DNA of 64,000 nt from Mycobacterium sp. IS-1264. Lineage in GTDB: Bacteria > Actinomycetota > Actinomycetes > Mycobacteriales > Mycobacteriaceae. The translations under genes and the position numbers were made by a program. This document shows, piece by piece, positions 19,681 to 30,228 of the stretch. The stretch is from the NCBI RefSeq assembly GCF_001954195.1, contig NZ_MBES01000052.1:186001-250000 (forward strand), given 5' to 3'. The notes under the pieces are model-generated. The model worked only from the letters and a program-made list of their open reading frames with translations, was not told where the DNA came from and did not search any database. Numbering within the stretch: position 1 is the first letter of the stretch; the number at the start of each line of letters is the position of its first letter.

Positions 19681-21024
19681 ATGAGTCAGCCGGATTCGGG
19701 TTCGGGCACCGTTGCGCGATCCCGAATCGTGGCGTGGGCGCTGTGGGATACCGGATCCACCGGGCTGAACGCGATCGTGACGACCTTCGTGTTCTCCGTC
19801 TATCTGACCAGCAGCGTGGGGGTCGGCTTGCCGGGCCCGACGACGCCGGCGAGTTGGTTGGGTCGCGCTGGGGCCGTCGCCGGGCTGACCGTCGCGGTGC
19901 TGGCGCCCGTCGTCGGCGTGTGGGTGGAAGCCCCGCACCGCCGGCGCGTGGTCCTGAGCGTGTTGACGGCCCTGGCGGTGACGCTGACCTGTTCGATGTT
20001 CTTCATCCGCGACAGCCCGGGCTACCTGTTTGCCGGGCTGGTGCTGTTGGGGGCGACGGCGGCGTGCGGTGACCTGGCCAGCGTTCCGTACAACGCGATG
20101 CTGCGTCAGCTCTCGACGCCGGCGACGGCGGGCCGCATCTCCGGACTCGGTTGGGCGGCAGGCTATCTCGGCAGCGTCGTGCTGCTGGCGGTGATCTATA
20201 CGGGATTCATCGCCGGATCTGGCTCCGGCCCGGGCGCGGTGCGTGGGCTGCTACGGCTTCCCGTCGCCGACGGGCTCTACGTCCGGGTGGCGATGCTGGC
20301 GGCCGCGGCGTGGCTGGCGGTGCTGGCGCTGCCGTTGCTGCTCGCCGCGCACCGGCTGCCCGATTCGACGCAGGCGCCCCCGCCCGCCGGTCTGCTCGGT
20401 GGCTACCGCAAGCTGTGGCGGGAGGTTTCCGCGGAATGGCGGCGCGACCGCAACCTCGTCTACTTCCTCGGGGCCAGCGCCCTGTTCCGGGACGGACTGG
20501 CGGCGATCTTCGCCTTCGGCGCGGTGCTGGGGGTCAACGTGTATGGCATCTCGCAGGCCAACGTGCTGATCTTCGGCGTCGCGGCCAGCGTGGTGGCCGC
20601 GGTGGGCGCCGTCCTAGGTGGGTTCGTCGACCACCGCATCGGATCCAAACCGGTGATCCTCGGGTCGCTGGTGGCGATCGTCGCCATGGCGCTCACGTTG
20701 ATGGTGCTGTCCGGGCCCGTGCCCTTCTGGATATGCGGACTACTGCTGTGCATGTTCATCGGGCCGTCGCAGTCGTCGGCGCGCGCCCTACTGCTCCAGA
20801 TGGCTCACCACGGCAGAGAAGGCGTGGCGTTCGGCCTCTACACGATGACGGGACGGGCCGTCGCATTCCTGGCGCCGTGGCTGTTCTCGGTGTTCGTCGA
20901 CGCGTTCGGCGCCGTCCGCGCCGGCCTCGGCGGCATCGCGCTGGTACTGATCGCCGGGCTGCTGGGCATGGCGCTGGTTCGAGTCCCGCCGCGGCAACAC
21001 ACAACGGTGAGTAAGGCCAGGTAA
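19681..21024 (+). CDS. MFS permease (UMF1-like)
   Basis: A 447-residue membrane protein with about twelve helices, equivalent by position to Rv2508c. It resembles the UMF1/Atg22-like branch of the major facilitator superfamily: an early WALWDTGSTGLNAI motif in helix 1, and GRISGLGWAAGYLGS and GPSQSSARALL segments in later helices. No substrate is known. ATG 19681 is chosen because it removes a hydrophilic upstream extension antisense to cmrA. Its stop is 4 bases from the stop of the convergent universal stress gene. Confidence 0.85.
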   Translation: MSQPDSGSGTVARSRIVAWALWDTGSTGLNAIVTTFVFSVYLTSSVGVGLPGPTTPASWLGRAGAVAGLTVAVLAPVVGVWVEAPHRRRVVLSVLTALAVTLTCSMFFIRDSPGYLFAGLVLLGATAACGDLASVPYNAMLRQLSTPATAGRISGLGWAAGYLGSVVLLAVIYTGFIAGSGSGPGAVRGLLRLPVADGLYVRVAMLAAAAWLAVLALPLLLAAHRLPDSTQAPPPAGLLGGYRKLWREVSAEWRRDRNLVYFLGASALFRDGLAAIFAFGAVLGVNVYGISQANVLIFGVAASVVAAVGAVLGGFVDHRIGSKPVILGSLVAIVAMALTLMVLSGPVPFWICGLLLCMFIGPSQSSARALLLQMAHHGREGVAFGLYTMTGRAVAFLAPWLFSVFVDAFGAVRAGLGGIALVLIAGLLGMALVRVPPRQHTTVSKAR

Positions 21025-21027
21025 GTC

Positions 21028-21528
21028 TCAGTCGGTGGTGTGGACGAGTAGCACGTCGGTCTTCGCCCTGCGCAAGACGTTTCCGGGCACAGAGCCAAGC
21101 CATTTGTCGCTGCGCGTGGCTAGTCCCACGTTGCCAACCACCAACAGATCGGCCTTGACCTCCGCGGCGAGGCGGAACAGCGCGTGTACGGGATCACCCC
21201 GAATCGGTCGCGCCTCGATGTCCTTCGCGCCAGCCGCCCTGGCTCGGTCCTCGGCCTCCCGCAGGATCGCATAGATGGCGGCCATTCCGTGCACCTTGTA
21301 GTCCCCCTCGCTCCCGAGGGCGACTTCGGCGCGGCCATCAATCACCCGATCCGGCCGGGCTGGTCTTCCCCAGCCGCCCTTGTCTCCCTTGGTCAGATAA
21401 GACAAGTGGGCCATCGCGATGATCAATTTCGCATTGTTTGCCGCGGCGAACGCGGCTGCGTGGTCCACCGCATGAAACGATGTGTACGAGCCATCAGTGC
21501 CGACGACCAGGGTCTGATAGGCGCCCAT
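21028..21528 (-). CDS. universal stress protein (UspA fold)
   Basis: A 166-residue single-domain UspA protein, cytosolic. The N-terminal strand TLVVGTDGSYTSFHAV and the C-terminal nucleotide site GNVGLATRSDKWLGSVPGNV match the ATP-binding G-2X-G-9X-G(S/T) pattern, so ATP binding is likely. A long insertion (about 48-80) between the first strand and the middle helix, rich in Gly and charged residues, is larger than in short Usps. A strong GGGAGAG ribosome site precedes the ATG. A small gene lies 22 bases upstream on the same strand. Confidence 0.9.
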   Translation of the reverse strand: MGAYQTLVVGTDGSYTSFHAVDHAAAFAAANNAKLIIAMAHLSYLTKGDKGGWGRPARPDRVIDGRAEVALGSEGDYKVHGMAAIYAILREAEDRARAAGAKDIEARPIRGDPVHALFRLAAEVKADLLVVGNVGLATRSDKWLGSVPGNVLRRAKTDVLLVHTTD

Positions 21529-21550
21529 ATTCTCTCCCAGTCATGCGCGT

Positions 21551-21709
21551 TTACGTGGTGTCTGTAGCGCCCTCTTCCTTGGCGTAATGGATCATCCGCT
21601 CGCTCAGGCGGACGAGTGGGTCTTCGTGCCCGCTAGGCATGGTGTAGGCCAGCTGGCGCAGCTCGGTGGCGAATTCGCACAGATCCCGCTTTAGAGACGC
21701 ATCATTCAT
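21551..21709 (-). CDS. small hypothetical protein upstream of usp
   Basis: A 52-residue acidic, helical protein with no signal or membrane segment. The central part KRDLCEFATELRQLAYTM and the later RLSERMIHYAKEEG look amphipathic. The ATG at 21709 is preferred over a longer frame because the extension has poor coding character. It is followed after 22 bases by the universal stress gene and is probably co-transcribed with it. I recognise no family. Confidence 0.55.
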   Translation of the reverse strand: MNDASLKRDLCEFATELRQLAYTMPSGHEDPLVRLSERMIHYAKEEGATDTT

Positions 21710-21922
21710 AAGACGACTTCCCGCGTGTGGAATGTGTAATTGGAAATTCCCCGGCAAATGAAGCGCCCCTTGGGGTTCCTCCCGATCAGACCGTCGCCGG
21801 ATGCGCTTACGTGCGCCGCATACCCGATCTGCCGGGGACGGCAAACCCGATTTTCACGATTCCCGATGTGAGTAACCCGCGCGGGCGCAACATGCTGTGC
21901 GCCACGCGGGGTTAGAACGGTC

Positions 21923-22714
21923 CTAGTGCTGCGCGGCGTCGCAGATGGTGATGCCCACTCCGACACGTTGGGTCACCTGGGCCCCGTCCACCGTGAGCGT
22001 GCAGGTGACATTGTGGCCGATGTTGATGATCGTCACGCTGGCCGGATGAGCCGGCGACCGTGACAGGCTGACCTGCTTGGTCCACGGCAGCGCCACATTG
22101 AACTCCGTCTGTATGACGTCGCCGGTGTCCCAGTAGGTGATGCTGATCGCCCGCCCGTCGCCGTTGACGTCGTAGACGACGCTTTGCATCCCGGCGGGTC
22201 CGGTCGTGTCGGTCGGCGTGGTGGAGACGGAGGGCGGCGGCAGCGGGTATCGCGACCGCGGCGAGGTCCGCGTGGTCGGGGTGGTGGTTTCCGGGCTCGA
22301 CCCCGGCATGGCGGGCAGCGGCGGCACGGCGGTCTGCGTTTTGACCGCGCCGTTGGCGAGCACCAGGGCGATTACCAGTGCGACGACCAACAGCACCGCC
22401 ACACCGGCGGCGATCAACAGCCACCGCGGCGACTTCGGGCCTTCCGGCGGCGGGGGACCGGTGCCCTCGGGGGGCAGCTCGCCCGGCGGAGGCTGGCCGT
22501 GCTGCCAGTACGCAGGCAACTGATCGGTCGGGTTGGTCTCGTTCAGGCTCTGCGTCCATTGCGGGCCATACCCACCGCCGTAGGTGGGCGCGTAGGGCGC
22601 TTGCCCGGCGTACGCCGGATCGACGGGCGGCGGATTCGGCGGGCCCTGCGGCCCGGGCGGTTCGTATCCCGGAAGAGGGGGACTGAACCGCTCCGTCGGG
22701 CGTGGATCGTTCAT
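21923..22714 (-). CDS. proline-rich membrane protein with MmpS-like C-terminus
   Basis: A 263-residue protein equivalent to Rv2507. Residues 1-95 are Pro/Gly/Tyr-rich and cytoplasmic, a membrane helix spans about 98-120, then a Pro/Thr/Ser-rich stalk (about 130-170) leads to an exported C-terminal beta domain with two cysteines (NVTCTLTV and ITICDAA). The C-terminal domain resembles the beta-sandwich of MmpS accessory proteins, with YDVNGDGRAISITYWD as the first strand. Function unknown. It sits beside bkaR on the same strand with 36 bases between. Confidence 0.82.
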   Translation of the reverse strand: MNDPRPTERFSPPLPGYEPPGPQGPPNPPPVDPAYAGQAPYAPTYGGGYGPQWTQSLNETNPTDQLPAYWQHGQPPPGELPPEGTGPPPPEGPKSPRWLLIAAGVAVLLVVALVIALVLANGAVKTQTAVPPLPAMPGSSPETTTPTTRTSPRSRYPLPPPSVSTTPTDTTGPAGMQSVVYDVNGDGRAISITYWDTGDVIQTEFNVALPWTKQVSLSRSPAHPASVTIINIGHNVTCTLTVDGAQVTQRVGVGITICDAAQH

Positions 22715-22750
22715 GTCCGCCTCATGGCATGCAGGGTACCTGGCGCGACG

Positions 22751-23407
22751 CTACGGGCTCCGCTCACTGGCCAGCAACGCGGCGACCGTCATCGCCCGCA
22801 TCACCGCACGTGACCGCGCCACCCCCGTCCCTCGGGTGCGCGAACTTTCGCCAGCCTTCATGCTGTGCGGCGTCGAGTTCAACAAGCCGAAGACGGCGTG
22901 CGCCGTCAGCCGGGCATCGGCTTCGGCCCGCCCGGGGTTCAGCTCGCGCAGCACGCTCACCCACACCTCTACATACTGGCGCTGGGCTTTGCGCACTTGC
23001 TTCTCGGCGGCCTCGGGCAGGTGGGCCAGGTCGCGGTCCTGGATGCGGATCAGATCCGGTTCGCCCAGCGCGAAGTCGAGATGAAAGTCGATCAGGCCGT
23101 CCAGCGCCGAGGCGGCGTCGGGGCTGCGGGCCTTCACATCTCGGGCGCCGGCGAGCAGCCGGGCGCTGATCCCGACCAGCAACTCGACGAGCAGAGATTC
23201 CTTGTTGGGGAAGTGCCGATAGATGGCCGGGCCGCTGACGCCGGCGGCCGCGCCGATGTCCTCCAGGCGCACCGCGAGGAAACCGCGCTCGGCGAACAGC
23301 CGTTCGGCGGCGGCCAGCAGTTGCAGGCGCCGATCTGATTTCAACTGGCTGCGGCGATTTCGCGCGTCAGCGGTACTGGGCCGGCCGTTCGGAACGGACG
23401 TCGTCAT
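22751..23407 (-). CDS. bkaR: TetR-family repressor BkaR
   Basis: A 218-residue TetR regulator, equivalent to Rv2506, which was described as the repressor of the adjacent branched-chain keto-acid operon. The helix-turn-helix LEDIGAAAGVSGPAIYRHF lies at about 45-63, preceded by basic residues RNRRSQLKSDRR. The C-terminal ligand domain is of variable type. The ATG at 23407 follows a GGAGG-type site. It is transcribed away from fadD35; the 130-base gap contains two copies of a GTTA-N8-TAAC palindrome that I take as its operators. A third copy stands before scoA. Confidence 0.9.
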   Translation of the reverse strand: MTTSVPNGRPSTADARNRRSQLKSDRRLQLLAAAERLFAERGFLAVRLEDIGAAAGVSGPAIYRHFPNKESLLVELLVGISARLLAGARDVKARSPDAASALDGLIDFHLDFALGEPDLIRIQDRDLAHLPEAAEKQVRKAQRQYVEVWVSVLRELNPGRAEADARLTAHAVFGLLNSTPHSMKAGESSRTRGTGVARSRAVMRAMTVAALLASERSP

Positions 23408-23427
23408 GACGGGCCTCCGTCCACTCG

Positions 23428-23443
23428 GTTAATTGCGGCTAAC
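23428..23443. promoter_or_regulatory. GTTA-N8-TAAC palindrome, putative BkaR operator 1
   Basis: GTTA at 23428-23431 and TAAC at 23440-23443 are separated by eight bases. Arm sequence and spacing are identical to the core of the stronger copies at 23451-23470 and 25216-25235. It lies 20 bases upstream of the bkaR start. That BkaR binds it is inferred. Confidence 0.5.
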
Positions 23444-23450
23444 ATAGCAC

Positions 23451-23470
23451 GAGTTATCGGTTATTAACTC
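23451..23470. promoter_or_regulatory. GAGTTA-N8-TAACTC palindrome, putative BkaR operator 2
   Basis: A perfect 6-bp inverted repeat, GAGTTA at 23451-23456 and TAACTC at 23465-23470, in the bkaR/fadD35 divergent promoter. It shares arms and the 8-base spacer length with the copy in front of scoA, which makes one shared regulator likely. Confidence 0.7.
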
Positions 23471-23537
23471 AGATTGCGGCATGGTCGTCGGTGTGGGCGA
23501 CGGTCTAGGTTGATAGCACGACCGAGCCGGAGGAACC

Positions 23538-25175
23538 GTGGCAGCAACCGGAGCCGCAGACCTGCTGTCCTACGAGCGCGGTCCGAGCGAGCCTCCGCTG
23601 CTCGAGACGACCATCGGCGCCAACCTCGCCGCCACGGCCGCTCGGCACGCCCACACTGACGCACTCGTCGACGTCCGGGCCGAACGTCGCTGGACTTACG
23701 CCGAATTCCTGGTGTCCGTGCGGCGTTTGGCCACGGGGTTGGTGCGGGCGGGGATCGGTGTGGGCGATCGCGTCGGCATCTGGGCGCCGAACCGGTGGGA
23801 GTGGGTGCTCGTCCAGTACGCGACCGCCGAGATCGGCGCGATACTGGTGACCATCAATCCCGCCTACCGCGCCAGCGAATTGGAGTATGCGCTAAGGCAA
23901 TCCGAGATCGCGATGGTGATCGCCGCTAGGGGCTTCAAGACCGGCGACTACGCCGCGATGCTGGCCGACGTGGCGCCGCGTTGCCCCCGCCTTAGCGACG
24001 TGGTGTTGCTGGACAGCGACCGCTGGAACGAACTCGCCGAGACCGACGCCGACACGGACACGCTGAACGAGATCGCGGCGGGGCTGGACCGAAACGATCC
24101 GATCAACATCCAATACACTTCCGGCACAACGGGATACCCGAAGGCCGCCACACTGACCCACCGCAACATCCTCAACAACGGCTACCTGGTGGGTGAGCTG
24201 CTCGAGTACACCGCCGCGGATCGTATCTGCATCCCGACGCCCCTCTATCACTGCTTCGGCATGGTCATGGGCAATCTGGCGGCAACCAGTCATGGTGCGT
24301 GCATGGTGATTCCAGGGCCCGGCTTTGAACCGGCCGCCACCTTGTGGGCGGTACAAGCGGAGCGGTGCACCAGCCTCTACGGCGTGCCGACGATGTTCAT
24401 CGCCGAGCTCGGCTTGCCGGAATTCGCCGACTACGAGCTGCGCAGCCTGCGCACCGGGATCATGGCGGGCTCGCCCTGCCCGGTCGAGGTGATGCGCGAG
24501 GTGATCGAGCACATGCACATGCCGGGCATCTCGATCTGCTACGGCATGACCGAAACATCGCCCGTCTCTTGCCAGACGCGCACCGGCGATTCGCTGGAAC
24601 GGCGCGTCGGCACCGTCGGCCGGGTGGGCCCGCATCTGGAAGTCAAGGTGGTGGACCCCGCCAACGGTGCGACCGTGCCCCGCGGCGTCGCCGGCGAGTT
24701 CTGCACCCGGGGCTACTCGGTGATGGCCGGCTATTGGCGCGACCCCGAGCGGACCGCGGAGGTCATCGACGCCGACGGCTGGATGCACACCGGCGATCTG
24801 GCCGCCATGGACGCGGACGGCTACGTCCGGATCACGGGCCGGATCAAGGACATCGTCGTTCGCGGTGGGGAGAACATCTCGCCGCACGAGATCGAGGAAT
24901 TCCTGCACACCCATCCCGACATCGTCGACTGCCACGTCATCGGGGTGCCGGATGAAAAGTACGGGGAGGAGCTCATGGCCGTGGTCATGCTGCGCGACGG
25001 CGCGCCGCGGCTCACCGTCGCGTGCCTGCGGGAGTTCTGCACCGGCCGAATCGCCGGGTTCAAGATCCCGCGGTATCTGTGGATCGTCGACGAGTTCCCG
25101 ATGACGGTCACCGGCAAGGTCCGCAAAATCGAGCTGCGGCAGCGAGCCGTCGAGCACCTCCGCGACCAGGCCTGA
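23538..25175 (+). CDS. fadD35: acyl-CoA ligase FadD35
   Basis: A 545-residue adenylate-forming ligase (Rv2505c equivalent) that activates a carboxylic acid to its CoA thioester through an acyl-AMP. The P-loop-like motif [12 protein letters not shown] starts at residue 193; the ATP-binding YGMTETSP, the hinge region [15 protein letters not shown], and the C-terminal catalytic lysine in TGKVRKIEL are all present. The GTG start at 23538 follows GGAGGA. First gene of the leucine block; the acid it activates (perhaps a short branched acid such as isovalerate) is not known. Confidence 0.93.
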   Translation: MAATGAADLLSYERGPSEPPLLETTIGANLAATAARHAHTDALVDVRAERRWTYAEFLVSVRRLATGLVRAGIGVGDRVGIWAPNRWEWVLVQYATAEIGAILVTINPAYRASELEYALRQSEIAMVIAARGFKTGDYAAMLADVAPRCPRLSDVVLLDSDRWNELAETDADTDTLNEIAAGLDRNDPINIQYTSGTTGYPKAATLTHRNILNNGYLVGELLEYTAADRICIPTPLYHCFGMVMGNLAATSHGACMVIPGPGFEPAATLWAVQAERCTSLYGVPTMFIAELGLPEFADYELRSLRTGIMAGSPCPVEVMREVIEHMHMPGISICYGMTETSPVSCQTRTGDSLERRVGTVGRVGPHLEVKVVDPANGATVPRGVAGEFCTRGYSVMAGYWRDPERTAEVIDADGWMHTGDLAAMDADGYVRITGRIKDIVVRGGENISPHEIEEFLHTHPDIVDCHVIGVPDEKYGEELMAVVMLRDGAPRLTVACLREFCTGRIAGFKIPRYLWIVDEFPMTVTGKVRKIELRQRAVEHLRDQA

Positions 25176-25215
25176 CCTCCCTGGACGCGACGGTGCCGGT
25201 AATGGTATTCTCACC

Positions 25216-25235
25216 CAGTTAATGAAAATTAACTG
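25216..25235. promoter_or_regulatory. CAGTTA-N8-TAACTG palindrome, putative BkaR operator 3
   Basis: A perfect inverted repeat, in fact CAGTTAAT-GAAA-ATTAACTG, 35 bases before the scoA start. Outer arms and spacing match operator 2, so scoA and the genes after it probably have their own BkaR-controlled promoter besides read-through from fadD35. Confidence 0.75.
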
Positions 25236-25269
25236 AAATCGGCTGGCGCGGCGAGGAGGCAATGCGGCA

Positions 25270-26016
25270 ATGGACAAAGTGTTCGCGACCGCTGCCGAGG
25301 CAGTGGCGGACATCGCCGACGGGTCGTCGTTGGCGGTGGGAGGATTCGGGGTCTGCGGCATCCCCGAAGCGCTGATCGTTGCGCTGGTCGACAGCGGTGT
25401 CACCGATCTCGAGACGGTGTCGAACAATTGCGGCATCGACGGCGCCGGGCTCGGGTTGCTGTTGCAGCACAAGCGGATTCGCCGGACCACCGGGTCCTAT
25501 GTGGGCGAAAACAAGGAGTTCGCCCGCCAATTCCTCTCCGGCGAGCTCGAAGTGGAACTCAACCCCCAGGGCACGCTCGCCGAGCGGCTGCGCGCGGGCG
25601 GCATGGGAATTCCGGCGTTCTACACGCCGGCCGGGGTCGGCACTCAAATAGCCGACGGCGGGTTGCCCTGGCGCTACGACGCCTCCGGGGAGGTGGCAGT
25701 GGTGTCGCCGGCCAAGGAGACCCGCGAGTTCGACGGCGTCACCTACGTTCTCGAGCGCTCGATCCGCACCGATTTCGCCCTGGTGCACGCCTGGAAGGGG
25801 GATCGCCACGGCAACCTGGTCTACCGCGAAGCGGCGGCCAACTTCAACGCCGACTGCGCGGCGGCCGGACGGATCACCATCGCCCAGGTCGAACACCTCG
25901 TCGAGCCCGGAGAGATCGACCCCGCCACGGTCCATACCCCGGGGGTGTTCGTGCAGCGGGTGGTGCACGTACCCAATCCCACCAAGCTGATCGAGAAAGA
26001 GACGGTGCGCGAATGA
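25270..26016 (+). CDS. scoA: 3-oxoacid CoA-transferase subunit A
   Basis: A 248-residue alpha subunit of succinyl-CoA:3-ketoacid CoA-transferase (Rv2504c equivalent). It carries the glycine-rich [12 protein letters not shown] near residue 22 and the later ENKEFARQF segment of subunit A. With ScoB it moves CoA to acetoacetate, the last product of leucine breakdown, allowing thiolytic cleavage to acetyl-CoA. The stop overlaps the scoB start by 4 bases. Confidence 0.95.
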   Translation: MDKVFATAAEAVADIADGSSLAVGGFGVCGIPEALIVALVDSGVTDLETVSNNCGIDGAGLGLLLQHKRIRRTTGSYVGENKEFARQFLSGELEVELNPQGTLAERLRAGGMGIPAFYTPAGVGTQIADGGLPWRYDASGEVAVVSPAKETREFDGVTYVLERSIRTDFALVHAWKGDRHGNLVYREAAANFNADCAAAGRITIAQVEHLVEPGEIDPATVHTPGVFVQRVVHVPNPTKLIEKETVRE

Positions 26017-26657
26017 CGTGGAGCAGAGACGACATGGCCGCCCGCATCGCCGCGGAGTTCGAAGACGGCCAATACGTCAACCTGGGCATCGGGATGCCCA
26101 CCTTGATCCCCAACCACATTCCCGAGGGCGTGCACGTGATCCTGCACTCGGAGAACGGGATCCTGGGCGTCGGGCCATACCCCAAGCGCGAGCAGCTCGA
26201 CCCCGACCTGATCAACGCCGGCAAGGAAACGGTCACCACGCTTCCCGGCGCGGCGTTCTTCTGCTCCTCAACGTCATTCGGGATCATCCGCGGCGGGCAC
26301 CTCGACGTCGCGGTGCTGGGCGCCATGCAGGTCTCGGCCACCGGGGATCTGGCCAACTGGACGATCCCGGGAAAGATGATCAAGGGCATGGGCGGCGCGA
26401 TGGACCTGGTGCACGGCGCCCGCAAGGTGATCGTGATGATGGAGCACGCCGCCAAGGACGGCAGCCCCAAGATCCTCGAGCGCTGCACGCTGCCGCTGAC
26501 CGGGGTCGCCTGCGTGAATCGCATCGTCACCGAGCTCGCGGTCATCGACATCTGCGACGACGGACTGCACCTGATCGAGACCGCCCCCGACGTCTCGGTC
26601 GAGGAAGTCATCGCCAAGACCCAACCGCCCCTTACGATTCGAGCGGCCGCACAGTGA
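26013..26657 (+). CDS. scoB: 3-oxoacid CoA-transferase subunit B
   Basis: A 214-residue beta subunit (Rv2503c equivalent). The catalytic glutamate that becomes the glutamyl-CoA thioester lies in [17 protein letters not shown] and GMGGAMDLV are family motifs. The ATG at 26013 overlaps the scoA stop as ATGA, which argues for translational coupling and a fixed subunit ratio. Its own stop overlaps the GTG of accD1. Confidence 0.95.
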   Translation: MTWSRDDMAARIAAEFEDGQYVNLGIGMPTLIPNHIPEGVHVILHSENGILGVGPYPKREQLDPDLINAGKETVTTLPGAAFFCSSTSFGIIRGGHLDVAVLGAMQVSATGDLANWTIPGKMIKGMGGAMDLVHGARKVIVMMEHAAKDGSPKILERCTLPLTGVACVNRIVTELAVIDICDDGLHLIETAPDVSVEEVIAKTQPPLTIRAAAQ

Positions 26658-28237
26658 CCTCCCTGACTGCTGCGCCGTCTTTCGCCGATGAGCACCGCAG
26701 GCTGGTCGCGGAGCTGAATTCGAAGCTTGCCGCCGCGGCCCTCGGGGGCAACGAACGTGCGCGGGAGCGTCACGTCAGCCGCGGCAAGCTGCTGCCCCGC
26801 GAACGGGTGGACCGACTGCTCGACCCGGGCAGCCCGTTTTTGGAGTTGTCCCCGCTGGCGGCGGGCGGCATGTACGACGACGAGTCGCCCGGCGCCGGGA
26901 TCATCACCGGGATCGGCCGGGTGTCGGGTCGCGAGTGCGTGATCGTGGCCAACGACGCCACGGTCAAGGGCGGCACCTATTACCCGATCACGGTCAAAAA
27001 GCACCTGCGCGCACAGGAAGTCGCGCTGCAGAACCGGCTACCCTGCATGTATCTGGTCGACTCCGGCGGCGCCTTCCTGCCGCGCCAGGACGAGGTGTTT
27101 CCCGACCGGGAGCATTTCGGAAGGATCTTCTACAACCAGGCCACCATGAGCGCCAAGGAGATTCCGCAGGTGGCCGCGGTACTCGGCTCGTGCACGGCGG
27201 GCGGCGCCTACGTGCCGGCGATGAGCGACGAGGCCGTCATCGTCCGCGAACAGGGCACGATCTTTCTCGGCGGCCCACCCCTGGTCAAGGCGGCCACCGG
27301 CGAGATCGTCTCGGCCGAAGAGCTCGGCGGCGGTGACCTGCATTCACGGGTATCCGGGGTCACCGACCACCTCGCGGACGACGACGAACACGCGCTGCGG
27401 ATCGTCCGCGCGATCGCGGCCACCTTCGCGCCGCGTCAGCCCAGCCAATGGGAGGTGCAACCCTCCGTCGAGCCCACGCATCCCCAGTCCGAGCTCTACG
27501 ACGTCGTGCCGCCGGATCCGCGGGTGCCCTACGACGTGCACGAGGTCATCGTGCGGCTGGTCGACGGCAGCGAATTCAGCGAATTCAAGGCCAACTACGG
27601 CAAGACCCTGGTGACCGCCTTCGCGCGCATCCACGGCCATCCCGTCGGCATCGTCGCCAACAACGGCGTGCTATTCAGCGAATCCGCTTTGAAGGGCGCG
27701 CATTTCATCGAACTGTGCGACAAGCGCAAGATTCCGCTGCTGTTCCTGCAGAACATCGCCGGGTTCATGGTCGGCCGCGACTACGAGGCCGGGGGCATCG
27801 CCAAGCACGGCGCCAAAATGGTCACCGCTGTGGCGTGCGCACGGGTGCCCAAGCTGACCGTTGTGATCGGCGGATCCTATGGCGCGGGCAACTATTCGAT
27901 GTGCGGCCGCGCCTACTCACCGCGCTTCCTGTGGATGTGGCCCAACGCGCGGATCTCGGTGATGGGCGGCGAGCAGGCCGCGTCCGTGCTGGCCACCGTG
28001 CGCGGCGAACAACTCGCCGCGGCGGGCAAACCGTGGTCACCCGACGACGAGGAAGGATTCAAGGCACCGATCCGCGAGCAGTACGAGGACCAGGGCAACC
28101 CGTACTACTCCACCGCTCGCCTCTGGGACGACGGGATCATCGATCCGGCCGACACCAGAACATTTGTCGGGCTTGCCCTTTCGGTGTGCGCGCATGCGCC
28201 GCTGGAACCGGTCTCCTACGGCGTCTTCCGGATGTGA
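26654..28237 (+). CDS. accD1: acyl-CoA carboxylase beta subunit AccD1
   Basis: A 527-residue biotin-dependent carboxyltransferase (Rv2502c equivalent), which with AccA1 is 3-methylcrotonyl-CoA carboxylase in M. tuberculosis. The crotonase-like carboxyltransferase halves are visible: [16 protein letters not shown] with [15 protein letters not shown] in the N half, and [17 protein letters not shown] with [18 protein letters not shown] in the C half. The GTG start at 26654 overlaps the scoB stop by 4 bases. accA1 begins 2 bases after the stop. Confidence 0.96.
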   Translation: MTSLTAAPSFADEHRRLVAELNSKLAAAALGGNERARERHVSRGKLLPRERVDRLLDPGSPFLELSPLAAGGMYDDESPGAGIITGIGRVSGRECVIVANDATVKGGTYYPITVKKHLRAQEVALQNRLPCMYLVDSGGAFLPRQDEVFPDREHFGRIFYNQATMSAKEIPQVAAVLGSCTAGGAYVPAMSDEAVIVREQGTIFLGGPPLVKAATGEIVSAEELGGGDLHSRVSGVTDHLADDDEHALRIVRAIAATFAPRQPSQWEVQPSVEPTHPQSELYDVVPPDPRVPYDVHEVIVRLVDGSEFSEFKANYGKTLVTAFARIHGHPVGIVANNGVLFSESALKGAHFIELCDKRKIPLLFLQNIAGFMVGRDYEAGGIAKHGAKMVTAVACARVPKLTVVIGGSYGAGNYSMCGRAYSPRFLWMWPNARISVMGGEQAASVLATVRGEQLAAAGKPWSPDDEEGFKAPIREQYEDQGNPYYSTARLWDDGIIDPADTRTFVGLALSVCAHAPLEPVSYGVFRM

Positions 28238-28239
28238 CG

Positions 28240-30228
28240 ATGTTCGAGACCGTGTTGGTGGCCAACCGTGGCGAGATCGCGGTGCGGGTGATCCGCACCC
28301 TGCGCCGGCTCGGCATCCGGTCGGTCGCCGTCTACAGCGATCCCGACGCCGCCGCACGGCACGTGCTGGAGGCCGACGAGGCGGTGCGGCTGGGGCCCGC
28401 CGCCGCGCGCGAGAGCTACCTCGACATCTCCCGTGTGCTGGACGCGGCGGCGCGCACCGGATCGCAGGCGATCCACCCGGGCTACGGGTTCCTTTCCGAG
28501 AACGCCGATTTCGCGGCGGCGTGCGAACGCGCCGGGGTGGTGTTCCTGGGTCCGCCGGCGCGTGCGATCCAGGTGATGGGCGACAAGATCACCGCCAAGA
28601 ATGCGGTCGCGGCCTTCGACGTTCCCGTGGTGCCCGGGGTGGCCCGGCCGGGCCTGACCGACGACGAACTCATCGCGGCGGCCGACGAGGTCGGCTATCC
28701 GGTGTTGATCAAGCCGTCGGCCGGCGGCGGCGGCAAGGGCATGAGATTGGTCGACGACCCGGCCCGGCTGCGCGAGGCGCTGCAGAGCGCGCGCCGGGAG
28801 GCCGCCTCCTCGTTCGGCGACGACACGTTGTTCCTGGAACGATTCGTGTTGCGGCCCAGGCACATCGAGGTGCAGGTGCTCGCCGATGCGCACGGCAACG
28901 TGATCCACCTCGGCGAGCGCGAGTGCAGCCTGCAGCGGCGTCACCAGAAGGTCATCGAGGAAGCGCCCTCGCCCTTGCTTGATCCCGAGACCCGGGCGCG
29001 GATCGGCGCGGCGGCCTGCAACACCGCGCGCAGCGTGGATTACGTCGGCGCGGGCACGGTGGAGTTCATCGTGTCCGCGGACCGGCCGGACGAATTCTTC
29101 TTCATGGAGATGAATACCCGTCTGCAGGTTGAACATCCGGTCACCGAGGAGGTCACCGGGCTGGATCTGGTCGAATGGCAGTTGCGGGTCGCGGCCGGCG
29201 AGAAGCTGGCGTTCGCGCAGGACGACATCGAGCTGCGCGGACACGCGATCGAGGCCCGGGTGTACGCGGAAGATCCGGGACGCGGATTTCTGCCCACCGG
29301 CGGGCGGGTGTTGCAGGTCTTCGAACCCGCGGGCGCGGGGGTGCGGGTGGACTCGTCGTTGTTGGCGGGGACGATGGTGGGCAGCGATTACGACCCGATG
29401 CTGAGCAAGGTGATCGCCTTCGGCGCCGACCGCGACGAGGCCCTGGCACGGCTCGACCGGGCGCTGGCGCAGACCGCCGTCCTGGGCGTGCAAACCAACG
29501 TCGAGTTCCTTCGCTTTCTGCTCGCCGGCGAGCGGGTGCGCGCCGGCGACCTGGACACCGCGCTGCTAGACGAGCGGCTCGTCGACTTCGCGCCGCTGCC
29601 CGCCCCCGACGACGTGCTCGCCGCGGGCGGCCTGTTCCGGCAGTGGGCGTTGGCCCGTCGCGCCAACGGCGACCTGTGGGCGGCGCCGACGGGATGGCGC
29701 GTCGGCGGCAATGCCGCGCCGGTGCGCACCGCGATGCGCACCCCGCTGCGCACCGAGACGGTATCGGTTTGGGGGCCGCCCGAGGCCGCGACGGTCCAGG
29801 TCGGTGACGGTGAGAAGTCGTCCGCGAGTGTGCAAGTCGAGCGATCGCGGCTGAGCGTGACGCTGGATGGCCTGCGCCGCGATTACCGGTGGGCCGAGGC
29901 CGACCGGCACCTGTGGATCGCCGACGAGCGCGGAACGTGGCACCTGCGGGAGGCCGAGGAGCAAAAGATCCATCGTGCGGCCGGCGCGCTACAGGCGGAG
30001 ATTGTCAGCCCGATGCCGGGCAATGTGATCGCCGTTCAGGTGGATTCCGGTGCCGAGGTCTCCGAAGGCGACGTCGTCGTGGTCGTCGAGGCGATGAAGA
30101 TGGAGCATTCGCTGAGCGCGCCGGTTTCGGGACGAGCCGAGGTGCTGGTTTCGGTGGGCGACCAGGTGTCAGTGGACCAGATTTTGGCCCGGCTGATTCC
30201 GGACGAAGAGAGTAAGGACGAGGCATGA
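28240..30228 (+). CDS. accA1: acyl-CoA carboxylase alpha subunit AccA1 (biotin carboxylase + BCCP)
   Basis: A 662-residue protein (Rv2501c equivalent). The N-terminal biotin carboxylase has the ATP-grasp loop [13 protein letters not shown] and the [14 protein letters not shown] signature. The C-terminal biotin carrier domain has EAMKMEHS, with Lys620 as the biotinylated residue. A BT-type linker joins them. It supplies carboxybiotin to AccD1 for 3-methylcrotonyl-CoA carboxylation. The ATG at 28240 is two bases after accD1. The stop overlaps the start of fadE19 by 4 bases. Confidence 0.96.
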   Translation: MFETVLVANRGEIAVRVIRTLRRLGIRSVAVYSDPDAAARHVLEADEAVRLGPAAARESYLDISRVLDAAARTGSQAIHPGYGFLSENADFAAACERAGVVFLGPPARAIQVMGDKITAKNAVAAFDVPVVPGVARPGLTDDELIAAADEVGYPVLIKPSAGGGGKGMRLVDDPARLREALQSARREAASSFGDDTLFLERFVLRPRHIEVQVLADAHGNVIHLGERECSLQRRHQKVIEEAPSPLLDPETRARIGAAACNTARSVDYVGAGTVEFIVSADRPDEFFFMEMNTRLQVEHPVTEEVTGLDLVEWQLRVAAGEKLAFAQDDIELRGHAIEARVYAEDPGRGFLPTGGRVLQVFEPAGAGVRVDSSLLAGTMVGSDYDPMLSKVIAFGADRDEALARLDRALAQTAVLGVQTNVEFLRFLLAGERVRAGDLDTALLDERLVDFAPLPAPDDVLAAGGLFRQWALARRANGDLWAAPTGWRVGGNAAPVRTAMRTPLRTETVSVWGPPEAATVQVGDGEKSSASVQVERSRLSVTLDGLRRDYRWAEADRHLWIADERGTWHLREAEEQKIHRAAGALQAEIVSPMPGNVIAVQVDSGAEVSEGDVVVVVEAMKMEHSLSAPVSGRAEVLVSVGDQVSVDQILARLIPDEESKDEA

